Source: Microbulbifer sp. GL-2 (GTDB taxonomy: Bacteria; Pseudomonadota; Gammaproteobacteria; Pseudomonadales; Cellvibrionaceae). From it: a stretch of DNA of 64,000 nucleotides. The number at the start of each line of letters is the position of its first letter. The stretch's first letter is position 1. Positions 18,289-27,726 of the stretch are shown here, in pieces. Location of the stretch: positions 3,840,001 through 3,904,000 of the forward strand of contig NZ_AP019807.1 in the NCBI RefSeq assembly GCF_007183175.1, read 5' to 3'. The notes below the pieces were generated by a model. The model did not search any database. It was not told the DNA's origin and was given only the letters and a program-made list of their open reading frames with translations. The position numbers were made by a program, and so were the translations under genes.

Positions 18289-18897
18289 TTAATGCTTGCC
18301 TTCCTTGGTGTTGTTCAGTGATTTCTCTAAAGCCTTCGATTCTTCTATTACTCGAACTGACCAGTCTATTCGTTGCTGATCAGAGATTATATCAGGATCT
18401 ATATCATACAGGCTCCAGTTTCCCGATGGGTCTTTCACAAATTGGGTGCCATACCATTGTGGTTGGTTTAGGTTCATCATTAGTCGATCCCATGTAGCTG
18501 CTTTTAACCAATTTGCCTTGCTTTTGTCCTCAGCAAGGGTGGCTGCTATGGTGGTAAGTGCGTGAGCGAGCCTAATATCTTCCACATTATTGCCATGCTG
18601 GAAAATAAGTGCTGCATGGTAGAAATCTTTCGAAGTCTTAATTCGGCCCTCTGCTAGCATCTTTAGTACTTTTCCACGTCGATTCTTGTCTTTATGATTA
18701 AGTACATTCCAGTCGATTTCGTCGTGTGAAAGCTTGCGTGCAATCTGGTCCTGGTTAAATAAACGGGTTAGCTGCTCATTTTCCTGTGGGTGTCGGCTCT
18801 CAGATGTCTTATCTATACCTGTTCCGTGATCTGCAAGTGAATCATGAATTGTAATACAGTAAGTATAAATTAGAATTTTAATCAGGGTCTTTTTCAT
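18289..18897 (-). CDS. Exported hypothetical protein, DUF6624-like
   Basis: A 202-residue protein with a signal-peptide-like N-terminus (MKKTLIKILIYTYCITI, cleavage likely before DHGTG). The middle resembles DUF6624 proteins: a DQxAR helix, an ALIFQHGNNVEDIRLAHAL segment, and WYGTQFV near the end. No function is known for these. It is the upstream member of a run of minus-strand genes ending with the GNAT and YbjQ genes; spacing to the GNAT gene is about 50 bases. Confidence 0.62.
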   Translation of the reverse strand: MKKTLIKILIYTYCITIHDSLADHGTGIDKTSESRHPQENEQLTRLFNQDQIARKLSHDEIDWNVLNHKDKNRRGKVLKMLAEGRIKTSKDFYHAALIFQHGNNVEDIRLAHALTTIAATLAEDKSKANWLKAATWDRLMMNLNQPQWYGTQFVKDPSGNWSLYDIDPDIISDQQRIDWSVRVIEESKALEKSLNNTKEGKH

Positions 18898-18964
18898 GCA
18901 ATTACTTTTGTGCTGTTAATGGTGAAGTATGGGGCTGATAGCCCCATGCTACTTCTTTATATCG

Positions 18965-19249
18965 CTATCGTAGGATAAATGTTAGGTATCCAGCTCTTAT
19001 ATGCCAGTTTATAGAGTCAGAAATAAGGTTTTGCTTGTTCTTATTTTCATTATCTTCAGGTTGCGTGTATAGAGATTTGGTAGTAACTGGCTGAGGCTCA
19101 TTCGAGTAGCTAAGTTGATACATATTTAGATCCCCTGGCCACAACTCATTATTCAGGGTGTCTTCCTGGTGTGCGCACCCAACGAGAGCCATAAGTAGAA
19201 ATACTGAGGATATGAATCTCTTTGTCATCTTGGTATTCTGCTTAAGCAT
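18965..19249 (-). CDS. Hypothetical lipoprotein
   Basis: A 94-residue protein with a lipoprotein signal (FISSVFLLMALVGC, lipobox LVGC) and a polar, Asn/Glu-rich mature part with no family recognised. An alternative ATG at 19228 (MTKRF) gives a more usual 18-residue signal. It lies in a group of small exported proteins on the same strand between 18.3 and 19.9 kb. Confidence 0.55.
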   Translation of the reverse strand: MLKQNTKMTKRFISSVFLLMALVGCAHQEDTLNNELWPGDLNMYQLSYSNEPQPVTTKSLYTQPEDNENKNKQNLISDSINWHIRAGYLTFILR

Positions 19250-19443
19250 TATGTGATCTCGGATATCTTAATTTACCAGCTGTAGTTAAAATGCTCCAGG
19301 GTCCAAACCAGCAAATAGTGATTTTAAACTGATAGTTTTCTGAGAGGCAGGAAGTTGTGATTTTCTGTCTTGGGTTTGAGTGCATTTGGAAATCACATGA
19401 TATACAGAAGTGTCCATTTGCTTTAGGCCCGTATTGCCCCAGT

Positions 19444-19902
19444 TTATTTCTTGCTTACATGTCTATTGTTGTCATGGTATTGCCAGAGAACGTTGATTAT
19501 CTTCCATTCGTCTCTATCATTTTTATATAAGTGCATGTAGTCAATCCACTCATCTACAGATAATTTTACCGATGCAGCCCGACTATCAATATCAAGGATA
19601 TCTATATCAATTCTAGGGGAAGGTGGAAACTTATCTCCATTCTTATTGTAGTTTTCGGCTATCCAGAGCATGGTTTCATAATCTGTCTCCATTATGAACT
19701 CTGAACCATCCTTAGCTTTCCAATAGGTTCTTTTGGCTAATTTTTTATCTAAACCCCTACCCATTAATCTGGGCTTAACCTGGTGTTGTGATTCAATATA
19801 GTCGAGGACAGCCCTCTCTATGTTTTTCTTATCATCAGGTGAATTTGCAGTTACAGCATTGGCGAGCAGGAAAGATAAAGTGAGCAGTGCAATCCGATAC
19901 AT
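19444..19902 (-). CDS. Exported NTF2-like / lumazine-binding-like protein
   Basis: A 152-residue protein with a cleavable signal (LLTLSFLLANAVTA). The mature part has the pattern of SnoaL/lumazine-binding-like proteins: IERAVLDYIESQ at the start, a YETML helix, IDILDIDSRAASVKLSV, and DEWKIINVLWQYH at the end. The fold often serves as a small ligand pocket or scaffold and the family often follows signal peptides in this way. AAGGAAG lies five bases before the ATG. No ligand can be assigned. Confidence 0.7.
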   Translation of the reverse strand: MYRIALLTLSFLLANAVTANSPDDKKNIERAVLDYIESQHQVKPRLMGRGLDKKLAKRTYWKAKDGSEFIMETDYETMLWIAENYNKNGDKFPPSPRIDIDILDIDSRAASVKLSVDEWIDYMHLYKNDRDEWKIINVLWQYHDNNRHVSKK

Positions 19903-20106
19903 AAATACTTCCTTGGATTTTTTGAGGTTTCTTTAATATTCTGGATGAGAATATCTGTCTAACTATCCACGTTACTTATCAGTGAAGTTGATGTTGTCCT
20001 TTTATATAGGTGGCTGAAATGTATCCTGTGTCTATCTGCCTTCTTTGACTTGAGGAAGCAGGGCTGTACCAGATCTATCTATCAAGATGGCTGAATTTGA
20101 TGATTT

Positions 20107-20382
20107 CTATCGATAGAACTCAACATAAAATTTTACGTCCCCTAGCGGTTTTATGTGGTGCCTTATAGTTGGTTCTACTACGCCAAATTTTTTAGGACTC
20201 AACTCAACAATCTCCACTTCAGGCTCTTGAATCGTATATTCCAGTGATCCGGATAGGATTACAATTTTCCCCCATACTCCCTCCTTGGTATTGTGATCTT
20301 TCAGTAGTCCTGGAGGGATGTCTTCTTCAGTGAATTCAGGGGTTTTCTTATAAGGGGTTATACCGGGGGGCAACTCTTTCAT
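20107..20382 (-). CDS. DUF1971 (YeaR/TehB-like cupin) protein
   Basis: A 91-residue small cupin-like protein with the family pattern LPPGITPYKKTPEFTEEDIP, LLKDHNTKEGVWGKI, and PTIRHHIKPL. DUF1971 domains occur in YeaR and at the C-terminus of TehB; the role is linked to tellurite or nitrosative stress but is not proven. The start at ATG 20382 is preferred since AAAAGG lies upstream and family members begin MKxLPP; a TTG at 20421 also has AAAGG upstream and would add 13 residues. It follows the broken hydrolase by about 50 bases. Confidence 0.75.
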   Translation of the reverse strand: MKELPPGITPYKKTPEFTEEDIPPGLLKDHNTKEGVWGKIVILSGSLEYTIQEPEVEIVELSPKKFGVVEPTIRHHIKPLGDVKFYVEFYR

Positions 20383-20433
20383 TGACGGCAACCTTTTGTT
20401 GTTTGGATAGAACTTTGGCAATCTAGCCTTTGT

Positions 20434-21344
20434 TCATAGGCTGATTGGAGCCACTTTTTTTGAACGGTTCTCAATAAACCCTAGGTAGGTTGATGCGAGA
20501 AGGTCTGGTGCTTCCCACTGCGGATAGTGTCCCACTTTTGCCAATTCTACGATACCAGCTGGCCGCTCTATCAGTTCGCGGAAACGGGCTACCATATGTG
20601 CGCCTGAAACCGGGTCATATGAGCCATTTATGAGCTGCAGTGGGCCAGGGTACTGGTTTAGGGCATCCAGCCATCGCTGGCGGTATTCGAGGCGTTCTTG
20701 CATGTAATTTATCAGTTTGTGGAAACGGTATTTGCCGCCGTTGTACTGGATAATTTGCCAGAGTTCACGCAATTCGGTCTCTGTGGGCTTGGTGGCAGGT
20801 CCAAACAGCACCTTGAAGCTGCGGCAGAATTGACGATAGTTCACTAGCAAGTTGATCAGGGGCCGATGGGGGAAATCAGTAACTTCTGGATGGGTCGTGC
20901 TTTGTGCGTTTCAGGAAAGAGACCACCATTCAGTAAGCACGTAGAACGGAAAAGCTTCTTTTCCCGGCTATTGTCTCTAGCGAGCAGTTCCTGGGCAACG
21001 GTATCGCCGTAGTCGTGTGCCAATAGATGTAATGAAGTGATTTCTAGGCGATGTAGAAGCTCTTCTTGTAAGTCGGCTTGCTCATGGATGCTATACCGGT
21101 GTTGTTTTGGTTTGTCAGAATACCCAAAGCCCAGCATATCCATGGCAATACACCGGAAATTTTCCGTAAGTTGTGGCCAAACTTTATGCCAGTCATAGCT
21201 ACTTGTTGGGAAGCCGTGAACCATCAATAGTATTGGCTTCCGAAGGTTGTTTGGATCGCTGTCGATATAGAATAGCCGGTGATTTTGGTAGCTGAAGTAT
21301 TGGCCACTTGATAACCACTGTTGAGGCTGCATTGGTTTTTCCAT
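20434..21344 (-). pseudogene. Alpha/beta hydrolase (haloalkane dehalogenase / epoxide hydrolase-like), frameshifted
   Basis: Two ORFs in different frames (20856-21344 and 20434-20850) together give one hydrolase of about 300 residues. The first part has the oxyanion HGFPTSSYDW motif, GFGYSDKP and the nucleophile elbow HDYGD (Asp type). The second supplies the acid Asp in NGSYDPVSG and the His in VGHYPQW. The break is at a C-run on the minus strand (20854-20857): GGCCCCTGATC would need one more C to read on from ISPIGP into LINLLVNYRQF. Either a recent loss-of-function mutation or a homopolymer sequencing error. Confidence 0.82.
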
Positions 21345-21425
21345 TTCTTATTGTTGTACTCGCAGCAAAGATTGCACGAAGCGAGTACAATCTCAAGCAG
21401 TGTCGGATATTGGCGTAAAGAGTAA

Positions 21426-23861
21426 CTACCCTGTGCCACGCAGGGCGTAAATCGCTGGCTTGTTGATTATCTTCCATACAGAAAGCAGGGTAACCGTGGC
21501 GGTTAGGCCGATAATAAGTAGTGGTGGCAGTAGCCAGCCCCAGAGGCTGGTTTCAATGCTGAACTCACTTTGCTCAAGCCAGAGCGCGAGTGGGACCACT
21601 ACCAAAGTCGCTACAGCGATACCGATAACTACGGGAATCAGGCTATCGATCAGGGTGTGACAGAAAATTGTCGCTGGGCGGGCGCCGATTGCCATGCGAA
21701 CGCCAAGCTCAGTACGCCGCAGTTGTACACTGTAACTGAGCACTCCAAAGATACCGATGGCAGCGAGGCTGAGTGCCAGTAATGTGAGGGCGGTGGTTAC
21801 CCAAACTGAGACCTGGTCATTGCTTAGGAGTAGGTCTCGCGCCTGCTCCAAGGAGAATAGCTCGGAAACTTTGTACTGCCTGTTTACTCCGGCAAATTCC
21901 CGATTTATTTCTGTGGTGCTGAGTGGTTGGTGAGGCTTATGTCTGAGTACGAGTAGGGGATAGCTCACATTGATACCGCGCACAAATAAGCGGGCGGGTT
22001 CCTTTTTGCCGGGAAGGCTTGCGTTACGCACTATGCCGACCACTTGGTAGGGCAAATCACCTCGCCAGTAGTAGCGCTTGCCTAATACTTCTCCATCGGG
22101 TTCCAGCTGCTGGGCCAGGGTTTCGTTGACGAGCATCATGCGATTGTTATCGGAAAACTCAGCCGCATTGATATGGCGGCCAGCTACCAGTGGCATACGC
22201 AAAATGGAAAGGTAGTTTTCGTCGACTACTGTGGTCTTGGCCATCACCGGGTTTTGTCGGCTGGCATCATGACTCAGGGATGTGGTCCAGAGTGGCCGGC
22301 TGATAGAGATAGGGGTGTTTAGGCTCAGGCTGGCATTTTGTACTTTAGGGTGCTCCAGCAATCTTTGCCTGATGGCCTTCAGATAACTCTCTCGTTCGGT
22401 AGTGGGGGCGCTCCTAAGATTGCCGATATTCAGAGTCATTACCTGAACGTTGTCCAAAGGGAAACCAAATGGTTGGTTAATCAGGCGATTGGCTTGCAGG
22501 AATATCTGTAAACTGGCGACGATGAGTAAGCTGGTCATCGCCACTTGGCTACTGATGAGTACCTTACGGATTAGAGGCGAGATCTGTACGCCGGAACCTT
22601 TGCCGCTGCTCTGCAGCATTTGATTCAGTGCGCGGTAATTAACCTGGCGACTGACTATGGCTGAGAAGAACAGGGCGAGCAGTAAGGCACACAACAGTGC
22701 AAAAACCAGTGTCTGCCAGTTTAAGGTGAGCTCTTGAATGCGAGGAATTTGTTCCGTAGCCATCACCTTTAATACTTCCGTCGACCCCAGGGCTAATAGT
22801 AGAGAAAGTAATGCAGCCCCTAACATAAGTAGGCCGATTTCACACAGCAGGGTCAAAAAGATATGTTTTTTGTGTGCGCCCAACGCGACCTGTATAGCCA
22901 TATTGCGTTGTTGTTTGGCTGCGCGAGAAAGAATCAGGTTGGTAACATTGGCGCAGGCAATTAACAGGAGCACCAGGGTACCGCCCATTACAATTAGGGT
23001 TCGAGTGGTGCTGTCGCCAAGAATTTTATTGGCAAAGGGGGTGAGTCGGTATTCAACGGACCTTTCTACCGAAGAGGATCTTCCCGCTAGGGCAGCTTGA
23101 TACTGGGCGTCCATTAATGTGCTCAGTTCATGCCCCGCACTGGTGGGGTCAATGCCCGACTTCAGCTTTCCTGTGAGCATGCGAAAAGGCAGGAAGCCTC
23201 TCCAATTATTTCTGCGCTCTACTTGTGTATCGTTAAAGTCCCAGGGCAGCCAGACCGCCGTTTGTCGGCCCTGCTTATAGATTTGGGGTTCAATGAAGTC
23301 TTTGGCAGTGACGCCGACAATACGAAAGTCCACCTCCCCAAATTGTAGGCTTTGCTCCAAGACATTTGGGTTGCGCCGGAACATCTGCTCCCAGGTTTGA
23401 TAGCTGATAACCGCCACGGGAACCCGGCTGTCGAGCCCTTCATCGGTATTGAATTGTCTGCCCAAGGCCAGGGCTGCTCCAGCCAGCTGGAGATATTCTG
23501 GAGAGACATAGGAAACATTAACCCGTGGTGATCCGGATAAATTGCGAACCACATCTTCCCAGAAGTACACCAGGGCGCTGGACTCGAAGAAACTGTCGCT
23601 TTTATAGATTTCAACCAGGGCGGGGTATTGGCTGTTGTTTTCCAGTCGCAGCTGCTTGTTCTGGTAGAGATTACCATTCACGACATACAGCCGATCTTCG
23701 TCCGGGTAGGGTAGGGGTGCGGCTAACAGTTGGTAGTTGAGATTAAATAGCGTTACCAGGGCGCCGAGGGTGATACCTAGGGTCAGAATAATAGTGGTGG
23801 CGTAGCTCCGCGCCCGATTGAGGGACTGGAGGGCAATGGACAGGTCCTTTGTGGTGATCAT
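21426..23861 (-). CDS. ABC transporter permease with two FtsX domains (MacB/ADOP-like)
   Basis: An 811-residue inner-membrane protein with about eight membrane segments: one near the N-terminus (IILTLGITLGALVTLFNL), a MacB-type periplasmic core domain, a first FtsX block of three segments, one more segment, a second periplasmic domain, and a C-terminal FtsX block (GIFGVLSYS, RTELGVRMAIGA). This double-FtsX layout is the ADOP type. It overlaps the ATPase stop codon by four bases. With the ATPase and adaptor it forms a mechanotransmission-type efflux or lipoprotein/peptide transport system; the substrate is unknown. Confidence 0.88.
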   Translation of the reverse strand: MITTKDLSIALQSLNRARSYATTIILTLGITLGALVTLFNLNYQLLAAPLPYPDEDRLYVVNGNLYQNKQLRLENNSQYPALVEIYKSDSFFESSALVYFWEDVVRNLSGSPRVNVSYVSPEYLQLAGAALALGRQFNTDEGLDSRVPVAVISYQTWEQMFRRNPNVLEQSLQFGEVDFRIVGVTAKDFIEPQIYKQGRQTAVWLPWDFNDTQVERRNNWRGFLPFRMLTGKLKSGIDPTSAGHELSTLMDAQYQAALAGRSSSVERSVEYRLTPFANKILGDSTTRTLIVMGGTLVLLLIACANVTNLILSRAAKQQRNMAIQVALGAHKKHIFLTLLCEIGLLMLGAALLSLLLALGSTEVLKVMATEQIPRIQELTLNWQTLVFALLCALLLALFFSAIVSRQVNYRALNQMLQSSGKGSGVQISPLIRKVLISSQVAMTSLLIVASLQIFLQANRLINQPFGFPLDNVQVMTLNIGNLRSAPTTERESYLKAIRQRLLEHPKVQNASLSLNTPISISRPLWTTSLSHDASRQNPVMAKTTVVDENYLSILRMPLVAGRHINAAEFSDNNRMMLVNETLAQQLEPDGEVLGKRYYWRGDLPYQVVGIVRNASLPGKKEPARLFVRGINVSYPLLVLRHKPHQPLSTTEINREFAGVNRQYKVSELFSLEQARDLLLSNDQVSVWVTTALTLLALSLAAIGIFGVLSYSVQLRRTELGVRMAIGARPATIFCHTLIDSLIPVVIGIAVATLVVVPLALWLEQSEFSIETSLWGWLLPPLLIIGLTATVTLLSVWKIINKPAIYALRGTG

Positions 23862-24574
23862 AGGGCCATCTCATGGGGCTCTTTTATGGGCTGCGGCGTT
23901 GAGATTTTTCCATCCAGTAGATGCAATTGGCGGCTGGCCATGTCTGCATAACGAGGGTCATGGGTCACCATGCATAGGGTGGTCCCTTCATTGTTGAGCT
24001 GCTGCAGCATTTCCATTACTGCATCGCCATTGTGGGAATCCAGGTTGCCGGTGGGCTCGTCCACCAGCAGCAGGGATGGATTGCCAACTAGCGCCCGGGC
24101 TATGGCGATTCGCTGCTGTTGGCCACCGGACAACTGGTTAGGTTTGTGAGAGGCCCGGTGACTCATCCCTACCTTCTCCAGGCAGTATTTCACTTTTTTA
24201 TCGGCTTCAGGATTGGGAATGGGATTGCGGCGGTATCGCATGGGCAGGGCGATATTGTCGTAGACAGAGAGTTCGTCAATCAGGTTAAAGGACTGGAAGA
24301 TAAAGCCTACTTTCTCGTTGCGAATAGTCGCCGCCTCACTCAGCGACAATTGAGCGACTTCAATGCCTTCAATCTGATAGCTGCCGTTGGTGGGGAGGTC
24401 CAGCAGGCCGAGAATCGAGAGAAGTGTGGATTTACCGCAACCCGAGGGGCCGCAGATAGAAACAAATTCCCCCGAGTAAATACTCAGGTCAACGCCCCGC
24501 AGGGCGTGAGTTTCCATTTCTTCGGTGCTGAACACCTTAGTGATCCCGGCCATATGAAGGATTGGCTTGGACAT
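23858..24574 (-). CDS. ABC transporter ATP-binding protein (MacB/LolD class)
   Basis: A 238-residue ATPase with Walker A GPSGCGKST, the Q-loop in FIFQSFNLI, the signature LSGGQQQRIAIARAL, Walker B LLLVDEPTGNLD and switch His in MVTHDPRYA. These features are those of the LolD/MacB subclass that powers FtsX-type permeases. It lies between the adaptor gene (35 bases upstream) and the permease (four-base overlap), so all three are one operon. Confidence 0.93.
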   Translation of the reverse strand: MSKPILHMAGITKVFSTEEMETHALRGVDLSIYSGEFVSICGPSGCGKSTLLSILGLLDLPTNGSYQIEGIEVAQLSLSEAATIRNEKVGFIFQSFNLIDELSVYDNIALPMRYRRNPIPNPEADKKVKYCLEKVGMSHRASHKPNQLSGGQQQRIAIARALVGNPSLLLVDEPTGNLDSHNGDAVMEMLQQLNNEGTTLCMVTHDPRYADMASRQLHLLDGKISTPQPIKEPHEMAL

Positions 24575-24608
24575 AGCGAACTCCCTTTCTCGCTTTAGGT
24601 TTCAGGCT

Positions 24609-25859
24609 TTAGTCAATAATCTGGATATGCTCAGCTTCATTAAAATTGGCCATATCCGAGAGGATGATACGGTCCGCTTCATTGAGGCCTTGGGTGATCT
24701 GGATATATCGACCTGACTCCTCGCCGAAGCTGATGGGCTGGAGTGCCGCTTCCTCCCCGTTTTCGTTAATAAGGAAGAGGTTGGTCTCACTGTGCCTCTG
24801 TACATTGATAGGTCTCTCGACGAACAGCGTATCTTCCATAGTGGCGGTGAAGATCCGGGCATCGACGTTGAGTTGTGGCCTGGCAGACTCAGGAGCGCCT
24901 GCGCTAAAAGCAATTTCCACTTCAATATTGCCGTCCCGAACCTCAGGAGTAATACGGGTTACCACGCCCTCGACTTTTTCCCTGCGGGTATCAATTTCAG
25001 CGGGCTGGCCGACCTCCAGCTGCTCTGCTTTGGATTGTGGTACTTGAACCAGGGCGAGTAGATCTGTTTCGCTGCCGATCAGCGCCAGCTCCTGTCCGGG
25101 GTTGACACCTTGCCCCAGCTCTACTGGCAGCCGTTGTAGTATGCCGTTAAGGCCGGCGCGTACGGTCAGTCGGTCTGCAAGTTGCTGGATACTTTGCAGT
25201 TGGGTCTGGACTTGGTTGATTTGCTCGCGCTGGATTAACTCTGATTCGACCGCGACTTTGCGCAGGTGATTGATACGCTGCTTTTGCAGGTCCACACGTT
25301 TTTTCATTTGCTCTTGGCGTAAGACGGTGGTTTGGTAGGTAAGCTGGGAAACCACGCCGCTTTTAACCAGCTCGTCCTCAGCTTCGCGACGCAACTTGAT
25401 CACTTGGTAATTGGAGTTCAGTTCCGCGAGTATGGCTTCCTCGGCGAGAACATCGCTCTGGTTGTTCAGAATAAGTCGGCGCAGATTAGCTTCCTCTTGT
25501 TCCAGTGAGGTTTCGGCGGCATCCAGATCGCGCATTAACTCGGGATTACTCAGCTGCATAATGACGCTATCACTTTGTACTTCCGCACCGGGACGCAACA
25601 TGATTTTTTCAACATTGGCTGCGGTTAGGGCGGCAATTAAAGTCTGCTTGTCTGAACGCAGCCTACCATAGCCATCTACCACAACTTGCAGGTCTCCCCG
25701 TTGGACGGTACCCAACATCAGCTGTTCCCGCTCAACTTTGTAGGCGCTGTCAGGAATTAAGAGGAGAGTGCTGGTGAATGCCACAAAAGCAAGGGCAGCA
25801 CCACCCAACATTAAAGGATGCTTAATCAGAGGGCGTTTCTTAGGTTTAATAATATCCAT
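24609..25859 (-). CDS. Periplasmic adaptor (HlyD/MacA family) of the ABC efflux system
   Basis: A 416-residue membrane fusion protein. A single N-terminal anchor (HPLMLGGAALAFVAFTSTLLL) is followed by a barrel-sandwich domain split around a long coiled coil of about 150 residues (EEANLRRLILNNQ to QLQSIQQLADRLTVRAG). Then come beta-barrel and membrane-proximal domains (GLNGILQRLPVELGQGVNPG, ISFGEESGRYIQITQGLNE). It bridges the permease and an outer-membrane TolC channel; no TolC gene is in the window. First gene of the operon adaptor-ATPase-permease. Confidence 0.9.
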   Translation of the reverse strand: MDIIKPKKRPLIKHPLMLGGAALAFVAFTSTLLLIPDSAYKVEREQLMLGTVQRGDLQVVVDGYGRLRSDKQTLIAALTAANVEKIMLRPGAEVQSDSVIMQLSNPELMRDLDAAETSLEQEEANLRRLILNNQSDVLAEEAILAELNSNYQVIKLRREAEDELVKSGVVSQLTYQTTVLRQEQMKKRVDLQKQRINHLRKVAVESELIQREQINQVQTQLQSIQQLADRLTVRAGLNGILQRLPVELGQGVNPGQELALIGSETDLLALVQVPQSKAEQLEVGQPAEIDTRREKVEGVVTRITPEVRDGNIEVEIAFSAGAPESARPQLNVDARIFTATMEDTLFVERPINVQRHSETNLFLINENGEEAALQPISFGEESGRYIQITQGLNEADRIILSDMANFNEAEHIQIID

Positions 25860-26232
25860 ATTGCGGCATTTCCTTGGTTAAGCAATCGTTGCACGCTTTT
25901 CTGCTGTAAAACCTTGATGCGGAGGCCAGTTAGAGGTGGAAAACCATAACGATTAAAAAAGGGTGGTATTCCTGTTGGAACTCCGAGGGAGGGCGGGTTT
26001 TTATCTTGTAATTAGTACTGTCGAGCATATTTTTATGATCAAAACTTAGGCTGTATAAGGGTTTTAGGTGAAGCTGAAAATGCAGGAAAACTGGTGCAAG
26101 AACCAGTTGCTTGCGGTGAGTGGTAGGGAAATACAGGACGGTTTGAATATTGTGAAGTGGGAAGTCACTTGAGAAATTTAACGATTACCCAATGAATTTT
26201 GAGGATCAACTCACAAGTTAAAAGGAGGAGAT
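25860..26232. other. Intergenic region with a perfect 7-bp hairpin
   Basis: No large gene. AACTGGT (26089-26095) and ACCAGTT (26102-26108) form a perfect hairpin with a six-base loop and no T-run. The adaptor-operon promoter should lie near 25900. A very strong ribosome binding site lies at the right end, before the small ORF at 26233. Confidence 0.4.
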
Positions 26233-26298
26233 ATGGTGGAAATAAAGGTGTCGTGGCTTAGTGAATCCGGTGGTTTGTCTAAACCACTACACCTTTAA
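26233..26298 (+). CDS. Possible 21-residue small protein with strong ribosome binding site
   Basis: AAAGGAGGAG (26221-26230) lies two to three bases before an ATG that opens a 21-codon frame (MVEIKVSWLSESGGLSKPLHL) ending in TAA at 26296-26298. The Shine-Dalgarno match is better than that of almost every annotated gene in the window, though the spacing is short. The 3' part of the frame contains GTGGTTT-GTCT-AAACCAC (26270-26287), a perfect hairpin. It may be a regulatory peptide or chance. No homologue recognised. Confidence 0.3.
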   Translation: MVEIKVSWLSESGGLSKPLHL

Positions 26299-26358
26299 CA
26301 AAATATATTTGTAAAACGAAGGGCTGGATAAGCCTTAGTGCAAATTACAGACCGAGGG

Positions 26359-27726
26359 TTATCCCAGAGCTTTGACTAATAGTGCCTGTTGAAGTTGATC
26401 GTCATCAACGCCCTCAGGTCGGGGTATTTGCACGATATGCCCGGATCCCGGAGCTACATCGATCGCTTTGCCTTCCGTATTCTCCATTTGCTCCAAGGGG
26501 AAGAACAAGCTACCGCTGGGAGTCATTAACTCCAATTGATCACCGCGTTCAAAGCGATTTTTAACATCAATCGTCAAATACTCAGGACTTCCGTCAATAA
26601 GCTCGCCTACAAACTGCTGGCCCGGAGTTGATACCAATCCCTTTTCATATTGCTGGTATTCTGCCGGTGGATGGCGACGGTAGAAACCTTCCGTGTAGCC
26701 CCTGTTCGAGAGGGTTTCCAATTCGTCCATCATCTTCATGTCAAAGTCTTTTCCTGCTGCAGCGTCGTCTATGGCACGACGATAGATCTGAGCAGTACGA
26801 GCCACATAGTAGTGGGACTTGGTGCGGCCTTCGATTTTTAAAGAGTGGACTCCCATCTCGGTCAGGCGTTTGACGTGCTGCACAGCCCGCAAGTCTTTGG
26901 AGTTCATGATGTAGGTACCGTGCTCATCTTCGTAGGCCGGCATATATTCGCCAGGGCGACCCTCTTCCTGTAGTAAAAAGGCCTGGGAAGTGCTGTCGCT
27001 GGCGGAGGTGAGTTGCTGGATGGGTTTCTGGATAGATTCCTGGATAGTTTCCTGGGTTTGCACATGAATCAATTCGCCAACTTCATTCTCTTTAGCTTCA
27101 TGAGCTTGGTATTGCCAGCGACAGGAGTTGGTGCAGGCGCCCTGGTTGGCATCTCTATGGGTCATATAACCGGACAGCAAGCAGCGCCCGGAATAGGCGA
27201 TACAGAGTGCACCGTGGACAAAGACTTCCAACTCCATCTCAGGCACTTTCTGGCGAATTTCTTCAATCTCATCCAGGGACAGCTCCCGGGAAAGTATCAC
27301 CCGAGATAACCCCTGGCGATGCCAGAACTTTGCGGTTGCGTAGTTTACCGCATTGGCCTGTACGGATAGGTGGACTGGCAGATCAGGCCAACGCTCCCTT
27401 ACCATCATTATCAGGCCTGGGTCGGACATAATCAGGGCGTCAGGCTCCATTTCGACAATTTCTTCCAGGTCCCGCAGGTAACTGCGAACTTTGTCGTTGT
27501 GTGCGGCGATATTGGAGGCGATATAGAACTGTTTTCCCTGCTGGTGTGCTTCTTCTATACCCAGGCGCAGGGTTTTAATATTTTTGAATTCATTATTGCG
27601 CACACGCAAGCTGTAGCGGGGCTGACCGGCATAAACGGCATCGGCACCATAGGCAAACGCATATCGCATATTTTTTAAAGTCCCTGCTGGGGACAGTAAC
27701 TCAGGTTTAAACACGGAAAAACTCAT
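26359..27726 (-). CDS. trhP: tRNA 5-hydroxyuridine synthesis protein TrhP (U32 peptidase family, YegQ)
   Basis: A 455-residue protein that reads as YegQ/TrhP over its whole length: FKPELLSPAGTLKNMRYAFA, GADAVYAGQPRYSLRVRNNE, and the U32 signature EVFVHGALCIAYSGRCLLSG with the further cysteines in GACTNSCRW. TrhP acts with a prephenate-dependent route to hydroxylate U34 of several tRNAs; the conserved cysteines probably hold an iron-sulphur cluster. Length fits E. coli (453). It has no operon partner here. The insertion of about 25 Gln/Thr-rich residues (VQTQETIQESIQKPIQQ) is unusual. Confidence 0.93.
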   Translation of the reverse strand: MSFSVFKPELLSPAGTLKNMRYAFAYGADAVYAGQPRYSLRVRNNEFKNIKTLRLGIEEAHQQGKQFYIASNIAAHNDKVRSYLRDLEEIVEMEPDALIMSDPGLIMMVRERWPDLPVHLSVQANAVNYATAKFWHRQGLSRVILSRELSLDEIEEIRQKVPEMELEVFVHGALCIAYSGRCLLSGYMTHRDANQGACTNSCRWQYQAHEAKENEVGELIHVQTQETIQESIQKPIQQLTSASDSTSQAFLLQEEGRPGEYMPAYEDEHGTYIMNSKDLRAVQHVKRLTEMGVHSLKIEGRTKSHYYVARTAQIYRRAIDDAAAGKDFDMKMMDELETLSNRGYTEGFYRRHPPAEYQQYEKGLVSTPGQQFVGELIDGSPEYLTIDVKNRFERGDQLELMTPSGSLFFPLEQMENTEGKAIDVAPGSGHIVQIPRPEGVDDDQLQQALLVKALG

